This document shows positions 45,635 to 56,295 of a stretch of DNA of 64,000 bases, one piece after another. Each line of letters begins with the position of its first letter. The first letter of the stretch is position 1. This stretch comes from Ichthyophis bannanicus (lineage: Eukaryota > Chordata > Amphibia > Gymnophiona > Ichthyophiidae). Position numbers and translations under genes: made by a program. The stretch spans positions 410,914,159 through 410,978,158 of the forward strand of contig CM066034.1 in NCBI GenBank assembly GCA_033557465.1, given 5' to 3'. The notes beneath the pieces were generated by a model, which ran no database searches, was not told the origin of the DNA, and saw nothing but the letters and a program-made list of their open reading frames with translations.

Positions 45635-45795
45635 CCGTAAAGCAGCAGCCAACAGGGGCAGACACACCCACACCCACAGGCCCCATTATCCAAAGCCTCC
45701 TGGAGAGGCAGGACTTTGGGCTCTGCGTGCATCTCCCAATGCTAGCACTTGCATACCTTAGTAATGTCACCCTAAACCTGGGAATATGGTACACA

Positions 45796-45876
45796 AAAGG
45801 TTGCTATGATTACTGGCAGATAGCAATTCCTAGGTTAAGTACAATTTTCTGAGTGAGCTGCATCATAGCAACCTTT
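45796..45876. repeat. 81-bp hairpin in copy 1 only
   Basis: AAAGGTTGCTATGAT (45796-45810) is the exact reverse complement of 45862-45876. It lies in the stretch that copy 2 lacks. Confidence 0.7.
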
Positions 45877-46579
45877 CTGATGTCTGTGGAGTGTGCTACA
45901 GGTCTTGTGTCTGACAGTGTTTACCAACCTGGGGAGTGACTCCTACAGTATTGCATACCATAGCCATGCCTGCACTGTGCCCAGGACTGGTGTGGTGGCC
46001 TGGGCTGCCCAACACCTCTATAGTTGCACAATGCTGGCATAGGTGTGGGGAGTGTGTGTCTGTCTATCCAGTGTGTGGTGGCTGCCAACACCCTCCACAG
46101 CCCACACTGCTAGCACTGTTGCCAGTATTGGCCTGCCAATGTGCATAATGAGGAGCAAGGTACCGTGGGAATAGCCTGGATAGGGTGGCCTGGCCTGGCC
46201 GCATCTGCACAGGGGATAGGGCAATGGCTCGGACATTGTAGTGCCCGGTACCACCTGCACGGACAGGGTGGCCATAGCATGTCCTGCTGGGAGGTCACTC
46301 TCACCCTGACTGAGCAGTGACCATGGCATGGCTAGGTTCCCCCATAGTGCTATATGGCATTTCTCTCATGTGATATTTATGGGTTTTCTTTTGGGGCCCA
46401 ATCACTGACTTATCTGCTTGGTGTGTATGCTGACATCCCCGTTCTGGGTACATGCATCTCCTCCAGGACCATGCACTATGGACTAGCTGGCGGACTGTCT
46501 GCAGCTAGTATGTGTCTTGCTGGAACACCTTGCAGGGTGCAGCGGCTGGAGGCTTGCTGCTGGAGAATGTCAGATAATT

Positions 46580-47552
46580 GTGGGAAAAATCAAAAGTAGA
46601 GAAAGTAGAATTACAAAAATTGCTAGCGTGGAAATATGTACTTTATGTCGGAAGCGCAGCCTTGAGGCATTAAATACCTCTTGAAGCTAACATTTCCATT
46701 TTGCTCAATTTGTTGAGCTCCTCACGGAGCTGACAATAAATAAGGTAAAACACCACAATCTTAGTGTCACCAATAAAACTCTTATAAAACTCTGTATTTC
46801 AGCATATGTGATCAAAAAGAACAAGCAAAAACCTGTTGAAGCCAAGAAAACTACTGTGCAAAACTGCTGAATAAAACGGAGGTCACTTATCTGAGTCTCT
46901 CGTTATTCACGTCGTTTTTGTAGTTAAGTTTCAAAAGTTCATTTCTTTTCAAACGTGCTCCGTGAAAGAAAGACTTGCAATCCAATGCATTTAGTAAGAA
47001 TGGCGCGGACACAGCACTGCGTTTCGGGCGGTTAAGTTTCTCTCGCCCTGCTTCAACGCTCAGCCCACTGCACCAGAAGCAGTCCGTCCAGCAACTGATC
47101 AAACACGCCAGAGCATGCTCAATAGCAATCTGAAACATGAAGCAGGATTCACCAGTTTAAATAGCCCAAAAATCACCAGCAATTCCTTAAAGGTATAAAA
47201 CATTGCAAAAGCGGCAAAATCTAATAAAATCCTGATTCGATGAATTTAAAGATTAGAGTACACTTTGCCAATCCAGTTCTCTGTTTAAACCAGAAGGCTC
47301 AACTGTAGACCATCGGAAAATCCACTGTTGTTCAAGCAATTGAAGTTGTTGCTCACGATCACCTCCTCTAGGGTGCTGAGGCACTACATCCAACACTCTC
47401 CACTTAAAATCTTCAAATTTATGTTGGAAAGCCAAAGAGTGTTGAACCATCGGAGCTGACAGCACAGAATTCTTGAGCCGAGATGAATGTTCATTCAAAC
47501 GAGTTTTCACAGGGCGGATAGTGCGAGCTATGTACATCAAATGGCAGGGACC
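46580..47552 (-). mobile_element. Penelope-like element 2, 3' fragment
   Basis: The minus strand at 47540-47253 encodes a GIY-YIG-type endonuclease piece (MYIARTIRPVKTRLNEHSSR) of a family different from PLE-1. A 3' region of about 650 bases follows. A CCGAAACGC segment near 47030 could be part of a worn hammerhead. Its upstream edge coincides with the start of PLE-1. Confidence 0.7.
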
Positions 47553-48832
47553 AATAGGCTGCCACTGTTTTATAAATTCTCCAGTGGACTAATGCCTAAA
47601 TATACATCAATGACCTCTTACTTAAACTGTTAGCCATATAAGTGTTCTCCAAAAATAATTTTTTATAAGTTATTCTTCAATGTTTCTAAACTTTGATGAT
47701 ATTCTTGACAAGCCTTTTAAACATGTTACTTGGTTTAGAATAATAGACCAGTGCTTAGCTATGCGATGAATTCCCGACGCTTATTCATGCGCTATGAGAT
47801 GCGTTTCTCCAACAGGTTTCATCAGGGGAATTTTTCATATCAACACTAAAAAAGGAAAAGAGTTCTTTAGATATATACTTCTCTTATCATACTTATGTTT
47901 AATAGATTTTTCTACCGTGTACTTCGACCCTCCTACCTGATGTAGCACCGGCATAGCTCAGTTGGGCTCTGTCAATTGTGTACGTTGCAACAAAAACGCC
48001 GCGCATGCAGGGAAGTAAAATAGTAAGACTTAATTGATTCTACTTAAAAAGGTATTATCTCCCATCGACAAGGAACACCGTAATTCAGAAAAAGAATGCT
48101 GTAGGTGCAAGCAATGATCAACGATCGGAGCTCCTCGTCTTTGACATTTTAACTTGCTTTTGTGTTCATTGATTCTCACCTGTAGAGAGCGGATTGTCTT
48201 CCCCACATACAAGAGATCGCAGGGACAGCGAATTGCATAAATGACCTGTGTAGACTTACATGTGGTTCTATTGCGTAAACAGTAACGTGTGTTATGATAA
48301 TAAAAATCGGTAATTTCTAAGGTGATCGAGCAAATGTTGCAATCTCCGCAGCGTGTGTGGCCTCCAGTTGCTGGTGGAGTTAAGGCTAAGGGAGAGGGTA
48401 AAACTGCTGGACTAAGTAACTCTTTAAAGTTTTTTTGCCTTTGCCAAACACATCGAACTGTATAGTCTGTGAGCTCCGGGATACTTTGTAGAACATTATA
48501 GAACATTAGCGTGTCGTTTTATACTCCGTTGTAAAGAATAGCTAAACGGTGAAAATGAAGTAATTAAATTAATATACTTTTGAGGAGTGACTATTCTCGT
48601 GGTTGGAGGGTTAATCAATAAGTCTCGATTAAGGAACTTGGCTCTCTTATAAGCTTGATTTACTACTTTAACAGGATATCCCCTCTGTAAAAAGTTGTTT
48701 CGCAAAGTAGATGCCTGATTTTTAAACTCCCGTAAATCTGAACAATTTCTGCGATAGCGAATAAATTGTGACACTGGCAAGCTGTTTTTTAATTGTGGAG
48801 GATGGGCGCTTTCATAATGCAATAATGCTTTG
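47553..48832 (-). mobile_element. Penelope-like element 1, inverted arm
   Basis: The minus strand repeats the 3' half of the plus-strand element at 49810-51248: part of the reverse transcriptase (RYRRNCSDLREFKNQ), the endonuclease (48822-48030), and a 3' region with a hammerhead-like motif. It has lost about 180 bases after the endonuclease core, so the frame ends SMGDNTFLSRIN. It joins the other arm head to head near 48830. Confidence 0.85.
47769..47832 (-). ncRNA. hammerhead-ribozyme-like motif, inverted arm
   Basis: Minus strand: stem I AATTCCC (47826-47832) pairs with GGGAATT (47769-47775). The core CTGATGA (47819-47825), a GAAA and the cleavage triplet GTC directly before stem I are all present. 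Stem III is CGC...GCG. Stem II is short and lacks the usual closing G-C. Confidence 0.6.
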
Positions 48833-50695
48833 CAAACTAGAACAGACGTCGTTATTCGGCGAGCGGATAAAGGAGGGGGAATTGTTATTTTGAGTAGGGC
48901 TCAATACCAGACCGAGGTATGCAGACAATTGTCTGATTTTTTAACATATAATGCCATGCAGCAAGATCCTTCAAAGGCTTTACAGACTCAGATTCGACAA
49001 CTCACCACCGGGGCTGTAGAAACTCATGTCATTACTAAGAAAGAATGGCGATTTCTCAATCCTACAACATATACACTGGCTAAATTTTATCTTGTCCCGA
49101 AAATTCACAAAAATTTAGACAACCCTCCTGGCCGCCCTATCGTCTCCACCAGAGGTTCATTATTAGAGCCATTATTGATTTTTTTACTCTTTTCTAAGAC
49201 CTTTAATGGCATCCATCCCGTCATATTTAAAAGACACTACTCATTTTTTACAAATGTTGTCTGAACATAGTAATTTGTCACAAATGCAGGACATCATACT
49301 AGTGACTTTGGATGTCACTTCGTTGTATACGGTAATTCCACAGGATAAAGCCTACAAAGTGGTAGTACAGGCGCTTCAGGATCGTGGTGACCTTTCAGAA
49401 TCTCAACTGACGTTTATGTCAGCAATCACCCGGTTGACACTCTTTCATAATCATTTCATATATGATTAAATCATTTACCATCAGGTATCTGGAGTGGCGA
49501 TGGGGGCTACTTGCGCCCCCTCCATCGCCAATCTCTACATGTCACAATTTGAAAAGGATTGGATCGCAACTTCCCCGTATGTTGAATCTCTTAAAATTTG
49601 GAGAAGATATGTAGACGATGTTTTTGTCATCTGGCAAGGAACAACGGTTGCTCTATTTGAGTTTTTTCAATGGTTAAACCTACGGGATGACCATATTAAA
49701 TTCTCTTTGAATTATCATTTAGAGCACATAACTTTTTTGGATGTTTTGGTGCATAAAACTCCATCAGGTTGGTGCACTTCTACGTACCGCAAACAGATCC
49801 AAACACTTTATTGCATTATGAAAGCACCCATCCTCCACAATTAAAAAACAGCTTGCCAGTGTCACAATTTATTCGCTATCGCAGAAATTGTTCAGATTTA
49901 CGGGAGTTTAAAAATCAGGCATCTACTTTGCGAAACAACTTTTTACAGAGGGGATATCCTGTTAAAGTAGTAAATCAAGCTTATAAGAGAGCCAAGTTCC
50001 TTATTCGAGACTTATTGATTAACCCTCCAACCACGAGAATAGTCACTCCTCAAAAGCATATTAATTTAATTACTTCATTTTCACCGTTTAGCTATTCTTT
50101 ACAATGGAGTATAAAACGACACGCTAATGTTCTACAAAGTATCCCGGAGCTCACAGACTATACAGTTCGATGTGTTTGGCAAAGGCAAAAAAACTTTAAA
50201 GAGTTACTTAGTCCAGCAGTTTTACGCTCTCCCTTAGCCTTAACTCCACCAGCAACTGGAGGCCACACACGCTGCGGAGATTGCAACATTTGCTCGATCA
50301 CCTTAGAAATTACCGATTTTTATTATCATAACACACGTTACTGTTTATGCAATAGAACTACATGTAAGTCTACACAGGTCATTTATGCAATTCGCTGTCC
50401 CTGCGATCTCTTGTATGTGGGGAAGACAATCCGCTCTCTACAGGTGAGAATCAATGAACACAAAAGCAAGTTAAAATGTCAAAGACGAGAAGCTCCGATC
50501 GTTGATCATTGCTTGCACCTACAGCATTCTTTTTCTGAATTACGGTGTTTCGTCATTGAACAGGTCATTTTCCCAACTCGAGGGAAATCAATAGATCAAA
50601 CCTTGCTATACCGGGAACAACGATGGATCCACACTCTGGCTTCTACAGTGCCCCAGGGATTAAATTCCCGAATAGAATGGGAAATGTGCCTATAA
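48830..50695 (+). pseudogene. Penelope RT with GIY-YIG endonuclease, two frameshifts and one stop
   Basis: RT part: RADKGGGIVILSRAQYQTEV, FYLVPKIHKNLDNPPGRPIV, VTLDVTSLYTVIP (motif A), GVAMGATCAPSIANLYMSQF (motif B), and the catalytic YVDD at 49608-49619. A linker then leads to a Cys-rich motif (CGDCNICS) and the endonuclease (VIYAIRCPCDLLYVGKTIRS, then RINEHKSKL; about 50377-50470), with YVG in place of the second YIG and the usual Arg and His. The frame changes near 49190 and near 49790, and there is a TAA at 49467-49469. Penelope elements prime reverse transcription at nicked DNA. Confidence 0.85.
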
Positions 50696-51248
50696 GAGGC
50701 AAGATTGATGAAACTAGCATATTCTGTTCTTTGTCGATGGGAGATAATACCTTTTTAAGTAGAATCAATTAAGTCTTACTATTTTACTTCCCCGCATGCG
50801 CGGCGTTTTTGTTGCAACGTACACAATTGACAGAGCCCAACTGAGCTATGCCGGAGCTACACCAGGTAGGAGGGTCGAAGTACACGGTAGAAAAATCTAT
50901 TAAACATAAGTATGATAAGAGAAGTATATATCTAAAGAACTCTTTTCCTTTTTTAGTGTTGATATGAAAAATTCCCCTGATGAAACCTGTTGGAGAAACG
51001 CATCTCATAGCGCATGAATAAACGTCGGGAATTCATCGCACAGCTAAGCACTGGTTTATTATTCTAAACCAAGTAACATGTTTAAAAGGCTTGTCAAGAA
51101 TATCGTCAAAGTTTAGAAACATTGAAGAATAACTTATAAAAAATTAATTTTGGAGAACACTTATATGGCTAACAGTTTAAGTAAGAGGTCATTGATGTAT
51201 ATTTAGGCATTAGTCCACTGGAGAATTTATAAAACAGTGGCAGCCTAT
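48833..51248 (+). mobile_element. Penelope-like element 1, main arm
   Basis: The longer, plus-strand arm: RT, GIY-YIG endonuclease, and a 3' region of about 550 bases ending TATAAAACAGTGGCAGCCTA. The same end is seen at 47553-47580 in the inverted arm. The 5' end is truncated at the junction, so the N-terminal RT is missing. Confidence 0.85.
50970..51033 (+). ncRNA. hammerhead-ribozyme-like motif, main arm
   Basis: Stem I AATTCCC (50970-50976) pairs with GGGAATT (51027-51033). CTGATGA is at 50977-50983, GAAA at 50995-50998, and the cleavage triplet GTC at 51024-51026. Stem III is CG...CG, one pair shorter than in the inverted arm. Penelope-like elements are known to carry hammerheads at this place. 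Confidence 0.65.
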
Positions 51249-51357
51249 GGTATATGAGACCTCGCTAGCCATGAGTCTAACTGCTTCCCCAGATGCATTA
51301 CAGAGTAACATTACCATTTGCATTATAGACTCTGTGATAAATAACCATATTAACATT
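51249..51357. other. short spacer
   Basis: Sequence between the Penelope 3' end and the second duplicated block. Nothing recognised. Confidence 0.4.
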
Positions 51358-52374
51358 TGTCAAGTACACCTATATTTTACCCTACAGCACACATACACCA
51401 TCAACATGTGCAGTCCCTAGAGCAGAGGTTCCCAACTACAGTCCTGGAGGGCCAAACACCATTCAGGATTTCATGCTGTCCCTAATAAATATGTATGAGA
51501 TGCATTGGTATGCAGTGCCCCCATTGTATGCAAATGTATCTCATGCATATTCATTAGGGACAGACTGAAAACCTGAATAGTGTTTGGCCCACCAGGACCA
51601 GAGTTGGGAACCTCTGTCCTAGAGCATTGGCCAATAGGGGCACAAACACCCACACCCACAGGCTCCACTATCCATAGCCTCATAGAGAGTCAGGCTGTTG
51701 GGCCCTGTGCGGAGCAGCAGCTACCAATACTAGCACCTGCATACCTTAGCAATGCTTGCACTGTGCCCAGGACTGGTGTGGCGGCCAGGGTTGCCAACTA
51801 CCTCTATCTTTGCACAATGCTGAAATAGGTGTGGGAGTGTGTGTATGTCTTTCCAGTGTTTTGTGGCTGCCTACACCTTACTGAGCCCCCAATGCTTGCA
51901 CTGTCTCCAATGTTAGCCTGCCAATTTGTATAATAAGGAGCAAGGTATTGTGGGTATGGCCCAGACATGGCGGTCTGGGCAGGATGCATCTGCACAGGGC
52001 ATAGGACAATGGCTGGGACATTGTAGTGCCCGACCACCACCTGCACGGACAGGGTGGCCACAGCATGTCATGGTGGGAGGTCAGTCTCACCCTGACTGAG
52101 CAGTGACCATGGCATGGCTAGGTTCCCACATAGTGTTGTACAGAATTTCTCTTAAGTGATATCTATGAGTTCCCTTTTTTGGGGCTCAATCACTGACATA
52201 CTTGCTTGATGTGTGTGTTTACATTCTACCTTTGGGTGTCCACAGTTCTTCCAGGAGCATGCACTATGTATTAGTTAGCAGACTGTCTGCAGTTAGCATG
52301 TGTATGGCTGGAACACCCTGCAGTGGGTGGAGACTGATTGTGCCCTCTGCTGGTGAATGTCAGATTGTGGTGGG
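51358..52374 (+). repeat. duplicated 1-kb block, copy 2
   Basis: Counterpart of 45373-46575, without the 160-base extra piece and with many substitutions. The MITE and its 8-bp duplication are at the same position, so the block was duplicated after the MITE went in. Confidence 0.75.
51423..51617. mobile_element. hAT-like MITE, copy 2
   Basis: CAGAGGTTCCCAACT at the left faces AGTTGGGAACCTCTG at the right. CCCTAGAG (51415-51422) and TCCTAGAG (51618-51625) are 8-bp flanking repeats, as in hAT elements. Confidence 0.8.
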
Positions 52375-53094
52375 GGCAGCTGAGTGGTTCCAAGCCTACT
52401 GTCTATCTTCCAGTGCCTTTTGTGATATGTACAAATCTGCATTGACTGCCCTGGAGGGTGCCTATTCCCCAGCAGAACTGGGGTTGATGGTCCCCTCTAC
52501 TGCCTCCAATGTGGAGATGTAGAATGTGGATCTGTTGGTGGGAAATCCTGTCCCCTACCCTGACCGAGAGGGCGGGTTTGGATGGTGCTACATAATCTGC
52601 TTTTGGGTACAAACACCACCCTTCTCTTATAACAAGTGACCATGGCAACCACACAGGATATGCACTATTATGGGTGCATCATAGTCCACAAGGGCTGGAC
52701 ATGACTGGGAAATATAGATGGACACAGGTGTATCTTAGGTGTGTCTGCAAGGACTATCTGTCACACACTGGCACTGATGGGGACCTGCAGTACAGTCTAT
52801 CTCAGCTAAGCCAGGTGCTGCGGACCTGGTGCTGGGTGCCCCACCTCACCCTCAGGGTGAGCACAGGAACCGCACAATGTCACGGTCTGTAGCTACTCTG
52901 TGCCAGTAACACACACGGTCAGTTCCTCCTACCAGGCCAGGGTGCTGCCCTAATGCATACCCCATCTTGTGATCAGATGTAGACTGCGTATCGGCATGTG
53001 CAGTGCAGTGCAGCATGGGTACGGGTGGGTTTACCCTATCCTGGTAACCACAGCAGACAGTTTGTGTGATGACCTGCAGTCTTTCTGTAGCCAG
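52375..53094. other. unassigned region
   Basis: Continues from the duplicated block. Short open frames have no recognisable motif. It may be part of the same ancient repeat that carried the block. Confidence 0.35.
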
Positions 53095-53566
53095 CCAGCA
53101 CTGTGTTAGAAGATGTAGAGATGTAGCCCACTGGTTATTACAATGACTGGAGGCAGAGGTCATGGGTTTGATCCTGCAGTGCTGTTATTTAATAAGGCTG
53201 TGTGAGGCTTTTCCTTTTAATTTAAATCTGTGCTGCCAGCAAAAACACCCTCAGAGTGCCGTAACCTACAGTGCCTCATTAGGCGCTCTATAGAGCGCCC
53301 TATAGGGCACATTATAAGGTGCCTTGGCGGACAGGGCACTTTATAATGTGCCCTATGGAATGCCTTATAGGGCGTCTTATGAGGCACCTTAGGTTAGGGC
53401 ACTGTGATGGTGTTTTTGCTGGCGGCACAGATTTAAATTAAAAGGAAATGCCTCAGAATGCCTTATTATATAACACCACTGCAGGATCAAACCCATGACC
53501 TCTGCTTCCACAGTCATTGCAGTAACCAGTGGGCTACATCTTTACATCTTCTATCACAGCGCTGGC
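53095..53566. mobile_element. foldback element with tRNA-like ends
   Basis: A 472-bp palindrome: CCAGCACTGTGTTAGAAGAT at the left faces ATCTTCTATCACAGCGCTGG at the right, and the arms pair for about 200 bases. Each arm holds an A-box-like TAGCCCACTGGTTA and a B-box-like GGGTTTGATCCTGC, as in a tRNA gene. The centre is made of short GGCGC/GCGCC, TATAGGGC and TTATAA palindromes. It looks like two SINE-like units joined tail to tail. Confidence 0.65.
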
Positions 53567-53582
53567 ATGAACTTAAGTTTAA

Positions 53583-53880
53583 CGCGTGTTAACGAGCTAA
53601 GGCGCCCTCTATCGCACGATACAGATTCCTTGCTACCTTCCCTCCAGAACACCCACTACCTTATATGGCATTCCTCACATTAATGCTGCAACTAGCGCCG
53701 GTAACATTCGGACGGTTTAGGGGGATGTTTACTAAACCATCTTAACTTTACCAGCGTTAGTTGCAGCGTTAATGTGAACAATCCCATATAAGGAAGTGGG
53801 CGCTCCAGCATTAAGCCGTTTATCGCGCAATCGAGGGCGCCATGCCGTTTTCATGCGATAGTGTGCGGCGTGGCATGTTA
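53583..53880. repeat. palindromic element, GTTTACTAAAC family
   Basis: The centre TAGGGGGATGTTTACTAAAC (53719-53738) is flanked by arms that pair imperfectly for about 130 bases: CCTTATATGG near 53661 faces CCATATAAGG near 53793, and TTAATGCTGCAACTAGCGC faces GCGTTAGTTGCAGCGTTAA. It shares its core motif with 43941-44037. Confidence 0.6.
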
Positions 53881-53924
53881 GTATGCTGTAAGCCTAATTA
53901 CATAGCGTCACTTTTTATAATAGC

Positions 53925-54190
53925 TACAGAGGTGTCTTGCATTGATTAATACAATGCTTGCTGAGACAGCAGTCATGAGTTCAATTCCTCTGGGTTCATA
54001 GATAATGACAGTCCAAGACAAGTCCTTTTAATGCATGCAACAGACACATCTAAACAATCTGTGCTGCCAATCGAAACACCCTCGCTGCTGTGCAGTAACC
54101 TGATGCACATTTTAGGGCACCCTATGAGGCGCCAAAGTTTGCCACCCTCCAAGGTACCATATAAGGTGCCCCATTAGCTTGTGCAACCTA
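53925..54190 (+). mobile_element. single unit of the tRNA-headed repeat
   Basis: A tRNA-like head with GAGTTCAATTCCTCTG as B box (about 53976-53991). It is followed by the body CTGTGCTGCCAATCGAAACACC and the GTAACCTGATGCAC segment, the same body as in each arm of 53095-53566. The end has GGCGCC and TATAAGGTGCC motifs. Confidence 0.5.
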
Positions 54191-55264
54191 AGCTGCAGCT
54201 AAAGATGACCAAAGGAGGTTAAGGTGACCCATGAAAAGGTGGCCAATGATAGTAAGGTGGCCCAAGTTGAATAGCACCAAATGTATGGGCCAAACACAGA
54301 TGTAACCCTACCACTGCACAGAGCACCAAGGAAAGCCAAGCAACAAATTGGAAGGTAGCACATGGCAGAGCTGATGCACCTGACAAATCTGCGTGCAGCT
54401 CATGTGGCAGCTGATAAAGTGGACAAACATATCGGAGGCAGCTGTACCGATGCATAGGGTGATGGTAATGTAAAGTGCAAAAATGACAGTGCATGGCAGA
54501 GGATGGGAATATGTGTCCACCAGAGCAGGCAGCATAACAGGAGGACAGAGGAGTAGCAGTGCCATGCAGAGCAGACACATGAGAGGCAATCATGAATAGC
54601 CGCAATGCAGAAAAGGGTCCCAGCGCAGGACATGGGGTAGTACTCCGCACATTAGGGCAGGACGCCACACAGCTGGCAGACACAGATAGATGGACAGAAG
54701 GATGCTTGGCAATTGTGATGAGGCTATAATGTGCCACCACACACATCTGCACAGATGTGACTGTTAAAGGAAGGAAAAATAGTTGTGTAGGAGAGGCATA
54801 AAAAAACAAGAATACACAGGAATCAAACCCATGACCACTGGCTGGGAAGTCAGTGTACTAACCACTGTGATGTGCTTCTATGGCAGCAATTGCAGCAATG
54901 GCTGGCTACACAACAACTGCAGGTCACCACACAAACATTCTGCTGTGCTTACGGGGGCAGGGTAAAAGCACAGCCAAGGCACTGTACAGGGCACCTTAAG
55001 TCACCCAACTGAGGTGAGGGTGGTGTGTGTTCTAAACACTGATCTTCGAAATATGTCTGCCTGTCACAGCCACAAAAGGGAGTTATGCTGGACATTCTGA
55101 CTAAAGGAGGCCCACTGTAGGATTGAACCCATGACCACTAGCACAAAAGTTAATGCACAAGCTGGTGCGCCCACACCACCAACATGAGTCAAACAGCAAA
55201 GGCTGCATACAACAACACTGCATGGCACCACACAAAAAGCCTGCTGTGTGCCAGGATAAGGCAA
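54191..55264. other. unassigned region with scattered tRNA-like boxes
   Basis: Inverted B-box-like segments GGAATCAAACCCATGACC (about 54820) and GGATTGAACCCATGACC (about 55117) suggest minus-strand relatives of the tRNA-headed repeat. A Cys-rich 196-codon frame on the minus strand (54219-54809) has no recognisable domain and is probably chance. Confidence 0.4.
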
Positions 55265-55432
55265 TTATGTAATTATCTCATGTATATAGTTTACCCCGGT
55301 TCTCCAAGTTTGTACTCCTGTTCGATGTAAACCAAACAGCTTGTTGTTATGGTCTTTATGTTATAATGTAAACCGCGCTGATGCCGAATAGTGCGGTATA
55401 TAAGAACTTGTAATAAATAATAAATAAATAAA
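55265..55432 (+). mobile_element. L2 3' end
   Basis: GTTCGATGTAAACC, the hairpin ACCGCGC...GTGCGGT (55372-55397), TATATAAGAACTTGTAATAA and a TAAATAAATAAATAA tail. Plus orientation, the only isolated L2 end in this direction. Confidence 0.75.
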
Positions 55433-56295
55433 TAACCCCAGCAGTAGCCATGATGTAATGCACATGCAGAAGAGCTGTGTACAGCTCATATCACAGTCTG
55501 TAATTGGGACGAGAGCCACATATACACAAATGCACACACACAATGAAATGTTATGCAGTGGAGACAGCATGCAAAAGAGCAAAGAAAAAGAACCCAAAGT
55601 GCGGCAGGGGATGCCCTATGTAGCAGGGCAAAATGGGGAATAGAACTGAAAAGGATCATGTGAGAATTGAAGCTGCAAACAGAAACTGGGACCGATCAGC
55701 TCAACAACAGCAATAACAATCACCCAAGCATACTGGCCACATGGACAGTACAAAGGAACAGCCATATGTAATAGCTAATATGCGGCACATAGGCTGCATA
55801 GAGGGCACACTGTGCTGTACAATGAAGAGATGGAAGGGTGTAAAGGAGAGCTGACAAAGCTGCAGCCAGTTCAAGGTCAGGTTCACACAACACAAGGAAA
55901 AAAAGAAAATCAAGTGGGAATCAAACCTACACTGCACAAATGTATGTCACTAACCACTATCCCAAACAACCACTACAGGGACCATGCAAATATGTTCCCT
56001 AAAAGGGAATGTGTGTATGGGAACCCGTAACACCCTGACATGGCAGATGGCTGCCACAAACACAGCTACCACTGTACAAGGATGTGAGCACAGGTGGGCC
56101 ATGTACATCACCATGAAATCAATAAATACGTCCATCAGTGTGTTGAAGCAGCAGCAGAGACAAATGTGTGTTAAACACATATATTTTATTTTCACAATGT
56201 ACTAGACATATCGTATATACTGCCTGCCATGATATGAAACGAGTTGTTTTACAGTGAACAAACTGAAACCACATTGAGTAGGCCAGCAACCCACA
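55433..56295. other. unassigned region
   Basis: No gene or recognisable element. One inverted B-box-like segment (GGGAATCAAACC) lies at about 55917. Confidence 0.4.

Larger units (their letters stand above)
45373..46575 (+). repeat. duplicated 1-kb block, copy 1
   Basis: Matches 51358-52374 over its length in the same orientation: ATTTTACCCTACAG, a hAT-like MITE, TGCACTGTGCCCAGGACTGG, CCTGACTGAGCAGTGACCAT, and TGGAACACC near the end. Copy 1 has extra sequence at about 45770-45930. No coding region is apparent. The PLE cluster lies between the two copies. Confidence 0.75.

Noticed and set aside
54219..54809. 196-codon Cys/His-rich minus-strand frame
   Set aside because: The longest unexplained frame in the right third, but residue use looks like random translation of CA-rich DNA, with no domain and no homologous copy in the window.
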